Below are positions 1-6,076 of a stretch of 6,373 nt of DNA, one piece after another; position 1 is the stretch's first letter; each line of letters opens with the position of its first letter. The notes beneath the pieces are model-generated. The model had not been told where the DNA came from, ran no database searches, and saw only the letters and a program-made list of their open reading frames with translations. This DNA is from Deltaproteobacteria bacterium (GTDB lineage: Bacteria; Desulfobacterota; Desulfobacteria; C00003060). The translations under genes and the position numbers were made by a program. The stretch spans positions 1-6,373 of the forward strand of contig DAOUWN010000136.1 in assembly GCA_030667105.1 (NCBI GenBank), written 5' to 3'.

Positions 1-1798
1 TTCCGTGATGCAGGCCACAAACCACGGCATCGCCTGTATGCAATGTCCCCCCTTGAACCAGCACTGTAGCTACTGAACCTCTCCCCACATCGAGCCTTGC
101 CTCAACAACACGCCCTTTTGCGAGTTTGTCAGGATTTGCCTTCAGCTCCAGAACGTCGGCCTGAAGGAGTATCATCTCAAGAAGCTCTTCAAGGCCTGTC
201 TTTTCCTTGGCTGACACGTTCACAAAGACTGTATCGCCACCCCAGTCTTCCGGGGCAAGGCCCTGCTCGGCCAGTTCGCGCTTCACCCGATCAGGATCTG
301 CTTCTGGTTTGTCAATCTTGTTTATTGCCGCAAGTATAGGCACGCCGGCTGCCTTGGCATGATTAATAGCTTCTATGGTTTGAGGCATGGCACCATCGTC
401 GGCAGCTACCACGAGCACAACCAAATCGGTTACTTCAGCGCCCCTTGCACGCATGGAGGTGAATGCCTCATGACCGGGTGTGTCAAGAAATACGATCTGC
501 CTGTCTCCCACAGTGACATAATATGCCCCGATATGCTGTGTTATGCCTCCAGCTTCACCCTCAATCACTTTTGTTTCACGAATGGCATCCAGGAGAGACG
601 TCTTCCCGTGGTCAACGTGCCCCATAATAGTCACAACGGGTGGCCTGGTTCTCAATTGGCCTGCACTATCTTCCTCGACATGTATGATACTATCCTCCTC
701 AAAAGCGGCCCTTTCGATCTCGTAGTTGAACTCGCTGGCGACTACAACTGCTGTGTCAAAATCGATGGCTTGATTCAGTGAAGCCATGACTCCCAAGGAC
801 ATCAACTGCCTGATCACTTCGCCGGCCTTAATCCCCATCCTCTTGGCCAGATCTGATATCATGATGGCATCGTCGATCTTGATGCGACGCTTAATAGCTT
901 TTGGCGTGGTAAGAATGGGTTTTTCGCCCTTGATGGCTATCTTTCCCTTACGGCCTCTTCGGCCCTTGCGACCCCTGAGGACTTTTCCGTCATAAAGGTC
1001 TTGCCTGTCCAAAACCTCCTTTTTCCGAAAAGTAATCTTCTTCTTAAGAAAGCGCCGGTCTCCTTCAACATCTTGTGGCGACGGCACGTCCCTCTTTTCT
1101 CTGCCCCTGGCAAGGGGCTGAGGCTCTTCATGTCTTCCAGCAACTTCTTTCTGATGTCTTTTACGTTTTAATCCTTCTTCGGCAGGCGCCGCCAATTCCG
1201 TTTCAGAAATCGGTTTGACAGAAGGAGCAACAGAAGGCAACTTGATGATCTTGGCAGGCTTCTCTCTCTTGATTCTGGGCCTTTTCTTGGCCCTAACCTT
1301 CTTCGCCGGCTGTGCCTTCTCAGGCTCAGCTCCTGCATCCTTTGATTCAACGGGAAGCTCTGCAGGCTTTTTCTCTTCAATCTCAGTCTCTGCCTCTTTA
1401 GGCTCAACCAACTTGATAAGCTTTTCCTTTGATGGCTCTTCAGGAACAGCAGGCGAGACCTGATCCGGTTCGACTTCAGCTTCTACTGATACATCAACTT
1501 GTTTGACTTCTGAGACAATATCTCTTCCCGGCTCGGCCTGGAGGGAAGCTTCTTTCGTTTCTGCCGGCCTCTTCCCGGGTCTCTTGCGTCTTCTGATGAC
1601 GGTGTCCTTGATCCTCTTTTCGACGACAGCCTCTGATTTTCCTCCAAACATGACCTCTTTGATAAGAGCTACCGTCTCTTCATCTACTGCACTCATGTGA
1701 CTCTTCACAGAAATATTCATCTCCCTTAACCCGTCCAAGAGGTCTTTGTTAGTTGTATTGAGCTGTTTGGAAAGATCATACACTCGGATTTTCGCCAT
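1..1798 (-). CDS. infB: Translation initiation factor IF-2 (N-terminal 599 residues, runs off the window)
   Basis: IF-2 is the GTPase that places initiator fMet-tRNA on the 30S subunit and drives subunit joining. The frame is open from ATG 1798 to the window edge with no stop. Seen in order: IF2_N domain (about residues 1-50, starting [14 protein letters not shown]), a long Pro/Glu/Lys/Val-rich linker (about 65-290) with a basic stretch near its end, a second IF2_N domain (about 303-355), then the G domain. Its motifs are all intact: G1 GHVDHGKT (393-400), G2 [10 protein letters not shown] (417-426), G3 DTPGHEAF (439-446), G4 NKID (493-496) and G5 SAK (529-531). The beta-barrel domain II begins near residue 560. 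By comparison with the family, roughly 300 C-terminal residues, including the fMet-tRNA-binding domain, lie outside the window. A strong GGAGG precedes the ATG by 6 nt. The gene starts 41 bp after nusA stops, so the two are almost certainly co-transcribed. Confidence 0.98.
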   Translation of the reverse strand, partial: MAKIRVYDLSKQLNTTNKDLLDGLREMNISVKSHMSAVDEETVALIKEVMFGGKSEAVVEKRIKDTVIRRRKRPGKRPAETKEASLQAEPGRDIVSEVKQVDVSVEAEVEPDQVSPAVPEEPSKEKLIKLVEPKEAETEIEEKKPAELPVESKDAGAEPEKAQPAKKVRAKKRPRIKREKPAKIIKLPSVAPSVKPISETELAAPAEEGLKRKRHQKEVAGRHEEPQPLARGREKRDVPSPQDVEGDRRFLKKKITFRKKEVLDRQDLYDGKVLRGRKGRRGRKGKIAIKGEKPILTTPKAIKRRIKIDDAIMISDLAKRMGIKAGEVIRQLMSLGVMASLNQAIDFDTAVVVASEFNYEIERAAFEEDSIIHVEEDSAGQLRTRPPVVTIMGHVDHGKTSLLDAIRETKVIEGEAGGITQHIGAYYVTVGDRQIVFLDTPGHEAFTSMRARGAEVTDLVVLVVAADDGAMPQTIEAINHAKAAGVPILAAINKIDKPEADPDRVKRELAEQGLAPEDWGGDTVFVNVSAKEKTGLEELLEMILLQADVLELKANPDKLAKGRVVEARLDVGRGSVATVLVQGGTLHTGDAVVCGLHHG

Positions 1799-1839
1799 TC
1801 ATTCCCTCCAAGTCTAACATGGACCCCATTATTGACTCA

Positions 1840-3207
1840 TCAATCTTCAGAAGGCGCTGTTGTGGGTTCATCTGAAGACTCCGCCTCCTCTGCCTCCCCC
1901 TCTGGGCCCTCCTGCCCTCCGGACACATGCGAGATTTCTTCATCTTCCACAATATCCCCGTCATGCTGCCTCTTCTCAAGGACCTGCTGAGCCGATTCCA
2001 ATAAGGCTTGCGCCTTTGTCTCACCGATTCCCTTTATCTGAGTGAGCTCATCAAGCGTGGCGCTGGCAAGTTCTTCAACTGAATACAAACCGTGTTCATA
2101 GAGGGCATCGGCCGTACCGGCTACCATTCCGGGAAGCTCCATCAGGGATTCATAACCAGCCCGCATGTCATAACTATACTGGCTTTCGCTCCTAACATCT
2201 ATATTCCAGCCCGTCAGCTTACCAGCAAGACGCACGTTTTGCCCCCGTTTGCCAATGGCAACTGCCAGATGTTCATCCTGAACAATCACCTCCATAGACC
2301 TGGTGGTTTCGTCCACCACGACACGGGAGACTTCGGCTGGCGACAGGGCATTGCAGACGAACCTTGCTGGGTCGCTGTGCCAGGGAATGATGTCGATTTT
2401 CTCTCCTTTCAGTTCCTGAACTACGCTTTGAACCCGACTTCCTTTCATGCCGACACACGCCCCCACCGGGTCGATATCCCTATCATTGGAGGCAACGGAA
2501 ATCTTTGCTCGACTACCAGGTTCGCGGGCCGCCCCCATGATATCCACGATGCCTTCGGTGACTTCGGGCACCTCAGTCTTGAATAGTGTCACAAGGAATT
2601 GTGGGTGGGTCCTAGACAGTATTATCTGAGGGCCGCGGGTTTCACGAAGCACGTCCAGCACATAAGCCCGAATCCGGTCCCCTCTTCGATAAGCCTCCCT
2701 CGGAACCTGTTCCTGGGCCGGAAGAACTGCCTCGGTTCGACCAAGATTAACGATAATGTCACCCCTGTCGATCCTCTGGACGATGCCGTTTATGATCTCT
2801 CCCTTTCTATCGACATAGCCCTCATATACGACGTCTCGCTCAGCATCCTTCATCTTCTGGATTATGACTTGTTTTGCCGACTGGGCAGCGATTCTCCCAA
2901 AGGTGGTGGCATCCATCTTGACACCGAGACTATCTCCCTCTTCACACTCAGGATCTAGCTTACGGCCCTCTTCGAGACTTATTTCGAGGTCAGGCTCTGT
3001 GACCTGGGCAACAACATCTTTGAACTGAAATACTTCAATTTCACCCAGTTCCTCATTATAATGGACTTCGATGTCCACCGTAGCCCCGAATTTCTTTCTA
3101 GCCGCAGACCTGAGAGCCTCTTCCACGGTCTTGATCAGTACTCCCCGGTCAATGCCCCGATCACGGCTAACTTGCTCAATAACCCTTTTGATATCCGATT
3201 CTAACAT
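1840..3207 (-). CDS. nusA: Transcription termination/antitermination factor NusA
   Basis: NusA binds RNA polymerase and nascent RNA and modulates pausing, intrinsic termination and antitermination. The product is 455 aa. Domains seen: N-terminal RNAP-binding domain (about 1-125, starting MLESDIKRVIEQVSRDRG), S1 domain (about 128-200), KH1 (about 235-280, with GMKGSR at 253-258), KH2 (about 304-340, with AIGKRGQN at 317-324), one helix-hairpin-helix repeat (KGIGETKA at 392-399) and a Glu/Asp/Ser-rich acidic tail (about 418-455). There is only one C-terminal HhH unit, whereas E. coli NusA has two acidic repeats. I chose ATG 3207 because it matches the family N-terminus and has AAGG 8 nt upstream. 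An in-frame GTG at 3264 would add 19 unconserved residues. It lies 62 bp downstream of rimP and 41 bp upstream of infB, in the usual rimP-nusA-infB order. Confidence 0.97.
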   Translation of the reverse strand: MLESDIKRVIEQVSRDRGIDRGVLIKTVEEALRSAARKKFGATVDIEVHYNEELGEIEVFQFKDVVAQVTEPDLEISLEEGRKLDPECEEGDSLGVKMDATTFGRIAAQSAKQVIIQKMKDAERDVVYEGYVDRKGEIINGIVQRIDRGDIIVNLGRTEAVLPAQEQVPREAYRRGDRIRAYVLDVLRETRGPQIILSRTHPQFLVTLFKTEVPEVTEGIVDIMGAAREPGSRAKISVASNDRDIDPVGACVGMKGSRVQSVVQELKGEKIDIIPWHSDPARFVCNALSPAEVSRVVVDETTRSMEVIVQDEHLAVAIGKRGQNVRLAGKLTGWNIDVRSESQYSYDMRAGYESLMELPGMVAGTADALYEHGLYSVEELASATLDELTQIKGIGETKAQALLESAQQVLEKRQHDGDIVEDEEISHVSGGQEGPEGEAEEAESSDEPTTAPSED

Positions 3208-3221
3208 ATTCCATACCTTGA

Positions 3222-3239
3222 TTGTAATTCCGATTACAA
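3222..3239. repeat. Perfect inverted repeat upstream of nusA
   Basis: TTGTAAT and ATTACAA form a 7-bp stem around a 4-nt loop in the rimP-nusA spacer. In the minus-strand mRNA it would fold just 5' of the nusA Shine-Dalgarno (AAGG at 3216-3219), with the loop reading CGGA. It is AT-rich and has no T tract, so it is not a terminator. It may be an mRNA structure influencing nusA translation or processing, or a DNA dyad. No function is assigned. Confidence 0.5.
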
Positions 3240-3269
3240 CATCGTACGATTGATCACCCTGCACCCGTC

Positions 3270-3749
3270 CTACGAAGCAGGTCTATCATGATAATCGAGA
3301 CGAGCCTTTACGATATTCTCATAGGAAATTGCCAAAGTCCGCTTCTCAACAGCGACTTTAACCACGCCATCGGAAAACCCTTTCAACACTCCTCTGAAAT
3401 TCCTTTTCCCTTCTATTGGACTGTCAGTCATAATGAATACTTGCCGGCCTTCAAAGTGGACAAAGTGCTTTGGTTTTGTCAACGGCCTGCCAAGACCTGG
3501 AGAGGAAACCTCCATGTGATACGGTCTCCGCACATCCATCTTTGCGTCCAGGATGTCTCCAAGTTGCTTGCTCACATCGGCGCAATCACCTAGAGTGACG
3601 CCCCCGTCTTTGTCAACAATCAACCGGAGGGTCCACCCGCTATGCTCCCTTCGGTACTCCACATCGATCAGTGTGATACCTTCAGACTTGAGGAGAGGTT
3701 GCGCCAAGACCTCCACATCAGCGATAAACCTTTCGGTCCATTCATCCAT
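3270..3749 (-). CDS. rimP: Ribosome maturation factor RimP
   Basis: RimP is a cytoplasmic factor for assembly of the 30S ribosomal subunit. The product is 159 aa, close to the usual 150-160. Seen: the N-terminal alpha/beta domain with the typical pattern of a short helix, then EGITLIDVEYRRE, then GWTLRLIVDKDGGVTLGDC (about 23-55), and the family signature EVSSPGLGRPL at 80-90. A C-terminal SH3-like barrel follows (about 93-155). The start is fixed: the codon just before ATG 3749 is an in-frame TAA. Unusually, no Shine-Dalgarno is visible. The bases just upstream are the T tract and stem of a terminator-like hairpin (3754-3778). It is the first protein gene after tRNA-Gly and the first of the rimP-nusA-infB set. 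It ends with TAG. Confidence 0.96.
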   Translation of the reverse strand: MDEWTERFIADVEVLAQPLLKSEGITLIDVEYRREHSGWTLRLIVDKDGGVTLGDCADVSKQLGDILDAKMDVRRPYHMEVSSPGLGRPLTKPKHFVHFEGRQVFIMTDSPIEGKRNFRGVLKGFSDGVVKVAVEKRTLAISYENIVKARLDYHDRPAS

Positions 3750-3753
3750 TTAC

Positions 3754-3778
3754 AAAAAAAACGGGCTATTGCCCGTTT
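3754..3778 (-). terminator. Intrinsic-terminator-like hairpin abutting the rimP start
   Basis: Read on the minus strand, AAACGGGC and GCCCGTTT form an 8-bp stem around an AATA loop (3759-3778). It runs straight into eight consecutive T residues (3761-3754), so the outer stem bases overlap the tract. Only GTAA separates the T tract from the rimP ATG. This is the textbook architecture of a Rho-independent terminator for leftward transcription. It may end the tRNA-Gly transcript, act as an attenuator of rimP-nusA-infB, or both. Confidence 0.8.
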
Positions 3779-3796
3779 CCCGCATCGCATCTACGT

Positions 3797-3818
3797 CTCA
3801 ATAAACCTTTTTATTGAG
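3797..3818 (-). other. AT-rich hairpin in the rimP leader
   Basis: CTCAATAAA and TTTATTGAG form a perfect 9-bp inverted repeat around a 4-nt loop, about 20 bp upstream of the terminator-like hairpin on the minus strand. It is part of the untranslated leader between tRNA-Gly and rimP. It could be an RNA structure upstream of the terminator or a processing site. It is too AT-rich, and lacks a following T tract, to be called a terminator. Confidence 0.5.
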
Positions 3819-3877
3819 TCTTTACACAGAAAACCACAGGCACAAATTATCAGCAACTCCACTCATCGAAGCATATA

Positions 3878-3904
3878 TGCCTTGCTGCCTAGCCGCACAA
3901 GGCA
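3878..3904 (-). other. Stem-loop in the tRNA-rimP leader
   Basis: TGCCTTG and CAAGGCA form a perfect 7-bp stem around a 13-nt loop, about 45 nt downstream of the tRNA 3' end on the minus strand. A 10-bp palindrome, GCATATATGC (3871-3880), overlaps one arm, so alternative pairings are possible. Function is unknown. It belongs to the approximately 200-nt leader of rimP. Confidence 0.4.
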
Positions 3905-3949
3905 TCGCCTCAAAAAGGGAATAGGGCTCACTTTCAGGCACGACAAAAC

Positions 3950-4026
3950 TGGAGCGGGCAACGGGGCTCGAACCCGCGACACCAAGCTTGGGAAGCTTGT
4001 ACTCTACCAATCTGAGCTATGCCCGC
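3950..4026 (-). tRNA. tRNA-Gly (anticodon CCC), CCA encoded
   Basis: On the minus strand the 7-bp acceptor stem GCGGGCA pairs perfectly with TGCCCGC. The D arm has GCTCAGATTGGTAGAGT. The anticodon stem CAAGC/GCTTG encloses the loop TTCCCAA, giving anticodon CCC (reads GGG, glycine). The T arm contains GGTTCGAGCC. The discriminator base is T, as expected for bacterial tRNA-Gly, and the CCA end is genomically encoded (3950-3952). The body is 74 nt without CCA. It lies upstream of and in the same direction as rimP-nusA-infB, with a promoter just ahead, so it is likely the first gene of that transcript. This recalls E. coli, where a tRNA gene (metY) heads the same operon. Confidence 0.96.
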
Positions 4027-4041
4027 TTTATGATTTAACAA

Positions 4042-4068
4042 TTTATACCCATCTTTTCCCGTTGTCAA
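4042..4068 (-). promoter_or_regulatory. Sigma-70-type promoter for tRNA-Gly and rimP-nusA-infB
   Basis: On the minus strand a consensus -35 TTGACA (4068-4063) is followed by TATAAA (4047-4042), with a 15-bp spacer. The spacer is short, and a slightly shifted -10 (TAAATT, 17-bp spacer) is possible. Transcription would start near 4035, a few bases before the mature tRNA 5' end at 4026, which is a typical layout for a tRNA gene. No equally good promoter is seen between the tRNA and rimP. Confidence 0.65.
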
Positions 4069-4197
4069 ACATTTTTCGTAGGGACACGACATTAAGCTTT
4101 CGGCTTTATGTGATATGCGATGAGTCGAAAACGTTAGGCCTGTGCGATTACCTGACGCGGGCTAAACCGGCCAACCTGGAAGACACGTGAGGAAACC

Positions 4198-5547
4198 ATG
4201 ACTAGAAGAGAACAAATCGAATTTGATGTCCTGTTTGTTGGGGGTGGTCCTGCAAACCTTGCCGGCGCCGTTCATCTGATGCAACTGGCCAGAAATAAGA
4301 ATCTTGACCTTGAGATAGCGTTAATTGAAAAGGGCGCTAACATGGGCTCTCATGCCTTAAGCGGCGCGGTCCTAAACCCTATAGCCCTCAAGGAGCTTGT
4401 GGCAAATTACAGGGAAGCGGGCTGCCCTATTGAGAAAGACGTTCGGGGAGACGAATTCTATTTTTTGACCGAGAGATCCCACTACTCCGTTCCTTTCGTC
4501 CCACGGTACATGAAAAACAAGGGATTCCACGTCATAAGCCTCTCCAGGTTTGTCCGCTGGCTTGCCGCCATTGCTGAGGACTTGGGCGTCAACATCTTCC
4601 CCGGCTTTGCGGGCAAAGAGGTGCTTTACGACCGGGATGGCAAGACCGTCGTCGGGGTCCGCACAGGAGATAAGGGCCTGGATAAGGATGGACAACCCAG
4701 GGCAAACTTTGAGCCTGGCGTGGACATAATGGCAAAGGTGACGGTCCTTGGAGAGGGCGCCAAGGGATCGCTTCTCAGAGAGCTTTCCAAGAAGTTGAAC
4801 ATCTTTGCCGGAAAGGTGCCTCAAACCTTTGAAACCGGCATAAAAGAGGTTATCGAGCTGCCTGAAAAGAACTATTTTGCAGACAGCTCTGCCAATGATA
4901 TTCATACCTTGGGCTATCCATTAAAGCTAGACGTCCACAGTGGTGGCTTTATTTATGAGATGAAGGACAACAGGGTAACCCTGGGCCTTGTCGTGGGATT
5001 GGGATATGAAGATCCCATGCTCGATCTCTATGAAGAATTCTTGAGATTCAAAAGGCATCCGTTTGTGCGTGAGATCATAACCGGCGGCCGGGTGGTTGAA
5101 CAAGGGGCCAGGGTAATTGGTAACGGAGGATATTACACCGTACCGAAGCTGGCTGTTGATGGTGCGGTTTTTGCGGGCGCCACAGCATCCATGCAGAATC
5201 CACCGGCGCTTAAAGGAATCCACACCTCCATGAAATCGGGCATGCTTGCAGCAGAGGCAATTCTGGAGGCCTTCTCAAAAGGCAGTTTCACGCAAGAGGC
5301 GCTGTCTTGCTACCATGACATGATTGAAAACAGTTGGTTGAAACAGGAACTCCATGTGGGAAGGAATTTTGCCCAGGCCGTAGCCAAGAAGATGCCGATA
5401 AAACTTGTCCACCTGGGTATCCAATATCTGACAGGTGGAAGAGGTGTCATTGACAGGATGTCCATCCAGAAAGACTCAGACTCCTTGCGATCCTTGAAAG
5501 ATGAGGACTTGGAGACCTCAGAACAACGATACGGAAAACATGAATAG
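4198..5547 (+). CDS. Electron-transfer flavoprotein:quinone oxidoreductase, FAD/quinone part (ends at an in-frame TAG)
   Basis: ETF-QO (FixC family) passes electrons from reduced electron-transfer flavoprotein to membrane quinone. The 449 residues hold the N-terminal Rossmann FAD motif (VGGGPAN, 14-20; the third glycine of GxGxxG is Asn), EKG after the second strand (44-46), SHALSGAVLNP (51-61), the family stretch GLDKDGQPRANFEPG (160-174), VLGEGAKGSL (183-192), and the second FAD/quinone region PPALKGIHTSMKSGMLAAEA (335-354). GAGGA lies 4 nt before ATG 4198. The frame stops at TAG 5545-5547, just where the [4Fe-4S] domain should follow. The same frame continues past the TAG to 5871 with conserved ETF-QO sequence; the total of 557 codons is normal for a full-length enzyme. 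No etfA/etfB genes are adjacent in the window. It is divergent from the tRNA-Gly operon. Confidence 0.9.
   Translation: MTRREQIEFDVLFVGGGPANLAGAVHLMQLARNKNLDLEIALIEKGANMGSHALSGAVLNPIALKELVANYREAGCPIEKDVRGDEFYFLTERSHYSVPFVPRYMKNKGFHVISLSRFVRWLAAIAEDLGVNIFPGFAGKEVLYDRDGKTVVGVRTGDKGLDKDGQPRANFEPGVDIMAKVTVLGEGAKGSLLRELSKKLNIFAGKVPQTFETGIKEVIELPEKNYFADSSANDIHTLGYPLKLDVHSGGFIYEMKDNRVTLGLVVGLGYEDPMLDLYEEFLRFKRHPFVREIITGGRVVEQGARVIGNGGYYTVPKLAVDGAVFAGATASMQNPPALKGIHTSMKSGMLAAEAILEAFSKGSFTQEALSCYHDMIENSWLKQELHVGRNFAQAVAKKMPIKLVHLGIQYLTGGRGVIDRMSIQKDSDSLRSLKDEDLETSEQRYGKHE
5545..5547 (+). other. In-frame TAG interrupting ETF-QO (codon 450 of 557)
   Basis: The codon before it is GAA and after it GAT. 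Upstream sequence (GGRGVIDRM, then RYGKHE) and downstream sequence (DEALF, then DKLTGVYLS and HREDQP) both read as ordinary ETF-QO in the same frame. No insertion or deletion is needed to join them. A single base change, or decoding of this TAG, restores one full-length protein. Whether this is a mutation, read-through, a real gene split or a sequencing error cannot be told from the window. Confidence 0.85.
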
Positions 5548-5562
5548 GATGAAGCGCTCTTT

Positions 5563-5871
5563 GTGGACAAACTGACCGGTGTATATCTATCCAAAACGCA
5601 GCACCGGGAGGATCAGCCATGTCACTTGATTGTCCACGATCTTAATCTATGTGTTAATCAGTGTTTTGACACTTATCAGTCTCCATGCACGAGGTTTTGT
5701 CCCGGCAATGTATACGAAATGGAAATTAGCGAGGACACGCATGAAAAGAAGCTGCGGCTGAACCCTTCAAATTGTCTTCATTGCAAGACGTGTGAGGTTA
5801 AGGATCCCTACGGCAATATCACATGGACCTGTCCGGAAGGAGGCGACGGACCAGGATATACGGTCCTGTGA
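5563..5871 (+). CDS. ETF-QO [4Fe-4S] ferredoxin-like C-terminal domain (FixX-like if translated alone)
   Basis: This 102-residue frame is the iron-sulfur domain that carries electrons from FAD in ETF-QO. All four expected cluster ligands are present, counting from the GTG: Cys46 in RFCP, and Cys71, Cys74 and Cys77 in NCLHCKTC. Conserved flanks are present too: HREDQP (14-19), NVYEM (49-53), KDP (80-82) and PEGGDGPGY (91-99). It is in the same frame as the upstream flavoprotein part, separated only by TAG 5545-5547. The first possible start after the TAG is GTG 5563, with no convincing Shine-Dalgarno (AGGA is 13 nt away). It could be translated by coupling, or as the tail of a read-through protein. 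The domain itself looks intact and under selection, with no further stop or frameshift. As a separate protein its length would match FixX (about 95-100 aa). Confidence 0.8.
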   Translation: MDKLTGVYLSKTQHREDQPCHLIVHDLNLCVNQCFDTYQSPCTRFCPGNVYEMEISEDTHEKKLRLNPSNCLHCKTCEVKDPYGNITWTCPEGGDGPGYTVL

Positions 5872-5891
5872 ACGCTTACTTTATCAACATA

Positions 5892-5907
5892 CAAATGACA
5901 TCATTTG
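5892..5907. repeat. Perfect dyad CAAATGA-CA-TCATTTG
   Basis: A 7+2+7 inverted repeat lies in the AT-rich spacer after ETF-QO, about 42 bp upstream of the -24 element of the sigma-54-type candidate. It has no GC-rich stem or T tract, so it is a poor terminator. It is more plausible as a binding site for a dimeric regulator. Two TAATTTT tracts exactly 10 bp apart (5922-5928 and 5932-5938) follow it and may bend the DNA. Confidence 0.45.
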
Positions 5908-5948
5908 ATAATAATTATGCTTAATTTTGCGTAATTTTCTTGACAAGT

Positions 5949-5964
5949 TGGCCCAAATCATGCA
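5949..5964 (+). promoter_or_regulatory. Candidate sigma-54 (-24/-12) promoter for the HTH-pilM genes
   Basis: TGGCCCAAATCATGCA has the invariant GG and GC of sigma-54 promoters at the required 10-bp separation. It matches 9 of the 12 informative positions of TGGCACG-N4-TTGCA. A TTGACA at 5940-5945 could instead be a sigma-70 -35 box, but no good -10 follows at 16-18 bp. The expected start near 5975 would leave an approximately 100-nt leader before the HTH gene. Type IV pilus genes use sigma-54 in several bacteria, which makes the context plausible. Confidence 0.4.
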
Positions 5965-6058
5965 TCTTCCCGTCAAGCAATATGGCAGTTTCAGAAGTTG
6001 TGTAAATTCTTTTTGCATGTATGAACATGGCTTTGAGGATGGCATACAGTCAGAACCC

Positions 6059-6067
6059 AGGAGGAGA
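6059..6067 (+). promoter_or_regulatory. Ribosome binding site fixing the HTH gene start
   Basis: AGGAGGAGA lies upstream of ATG 6077, with the GGAGA part 9 nt away. It favours this start over a TTG at 5927 and an ATG at 6017, neither of which has a visible Shine-Dalgarno and both of which would add residues unlike an HTH protein. Confidence 0.65.
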
Positions 6068-6076
6068 CGAGCCGGC

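Noticed and set aside
359..781. 140-aa plus-strand open frame across the infB G domain
   Set aside because: It is in exact antisense codon register with conserved IF-2 motifs; its openness follows from infB codon use, and no Shine-Dalgarno or recognisable domain is present.
2092..2586. 164-aa plus-strand open frame opposite nusA
   Set aside because: Shadow of the KH-domain region of NusA; the product resembles no known protein.
3208..3264. Upstream GTG start for nusA at 3264
   Set aside because: It adds 19 residues not seen in the family, while ATG 3207 has AAGG at a good distance and matches the NusA N-terminus.
3860..3890. Separate sigma-70 promoter for rimP using the GATAAT-like hexamer on the minus strand of the leader
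   Set aside because: The -10 is reasonable but the hexamer 17 bp upstream matches only about 2 of 6 -35 positions; not supportable.
3642..4190. 182-aa plus-strand open frame across the rimP start, the leader and the tRNA
   Set aside because: It runs through the antisense of tRNA-Gly and rimP, which are both well supported, so it cannot be a real gene.
4372..4905. 177-aa minus-strand open frame inside ETF-QO
   Set aside because: Antisense shadow of a strongly conserved coding region; no domain is recognisable.
5545..5547. Firm call of pyrrolysine at the ETF-QO TAG
   Set aside because: No pyl genes are visible, ETF-QO is not a known pyrrolysine protein, and TAG is used as the ordinary stop of rimP in this same window. 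Kept only as one hypothesis.
5892..5920. Terminator after ETF-QO at the CAAATGA dyad
   Set aside because: The stem is AT-rich with a 2-nt centre and is followed by mixed A/T rather than a T tract.
5927..6076. TTG start giving a 115-aa HTH protein
   Set aside because: The extra 50 residues show no HTH-family similarity, the segment contains the probable promoter, and a strong Shine-Dalgarno marks ATG 6077.
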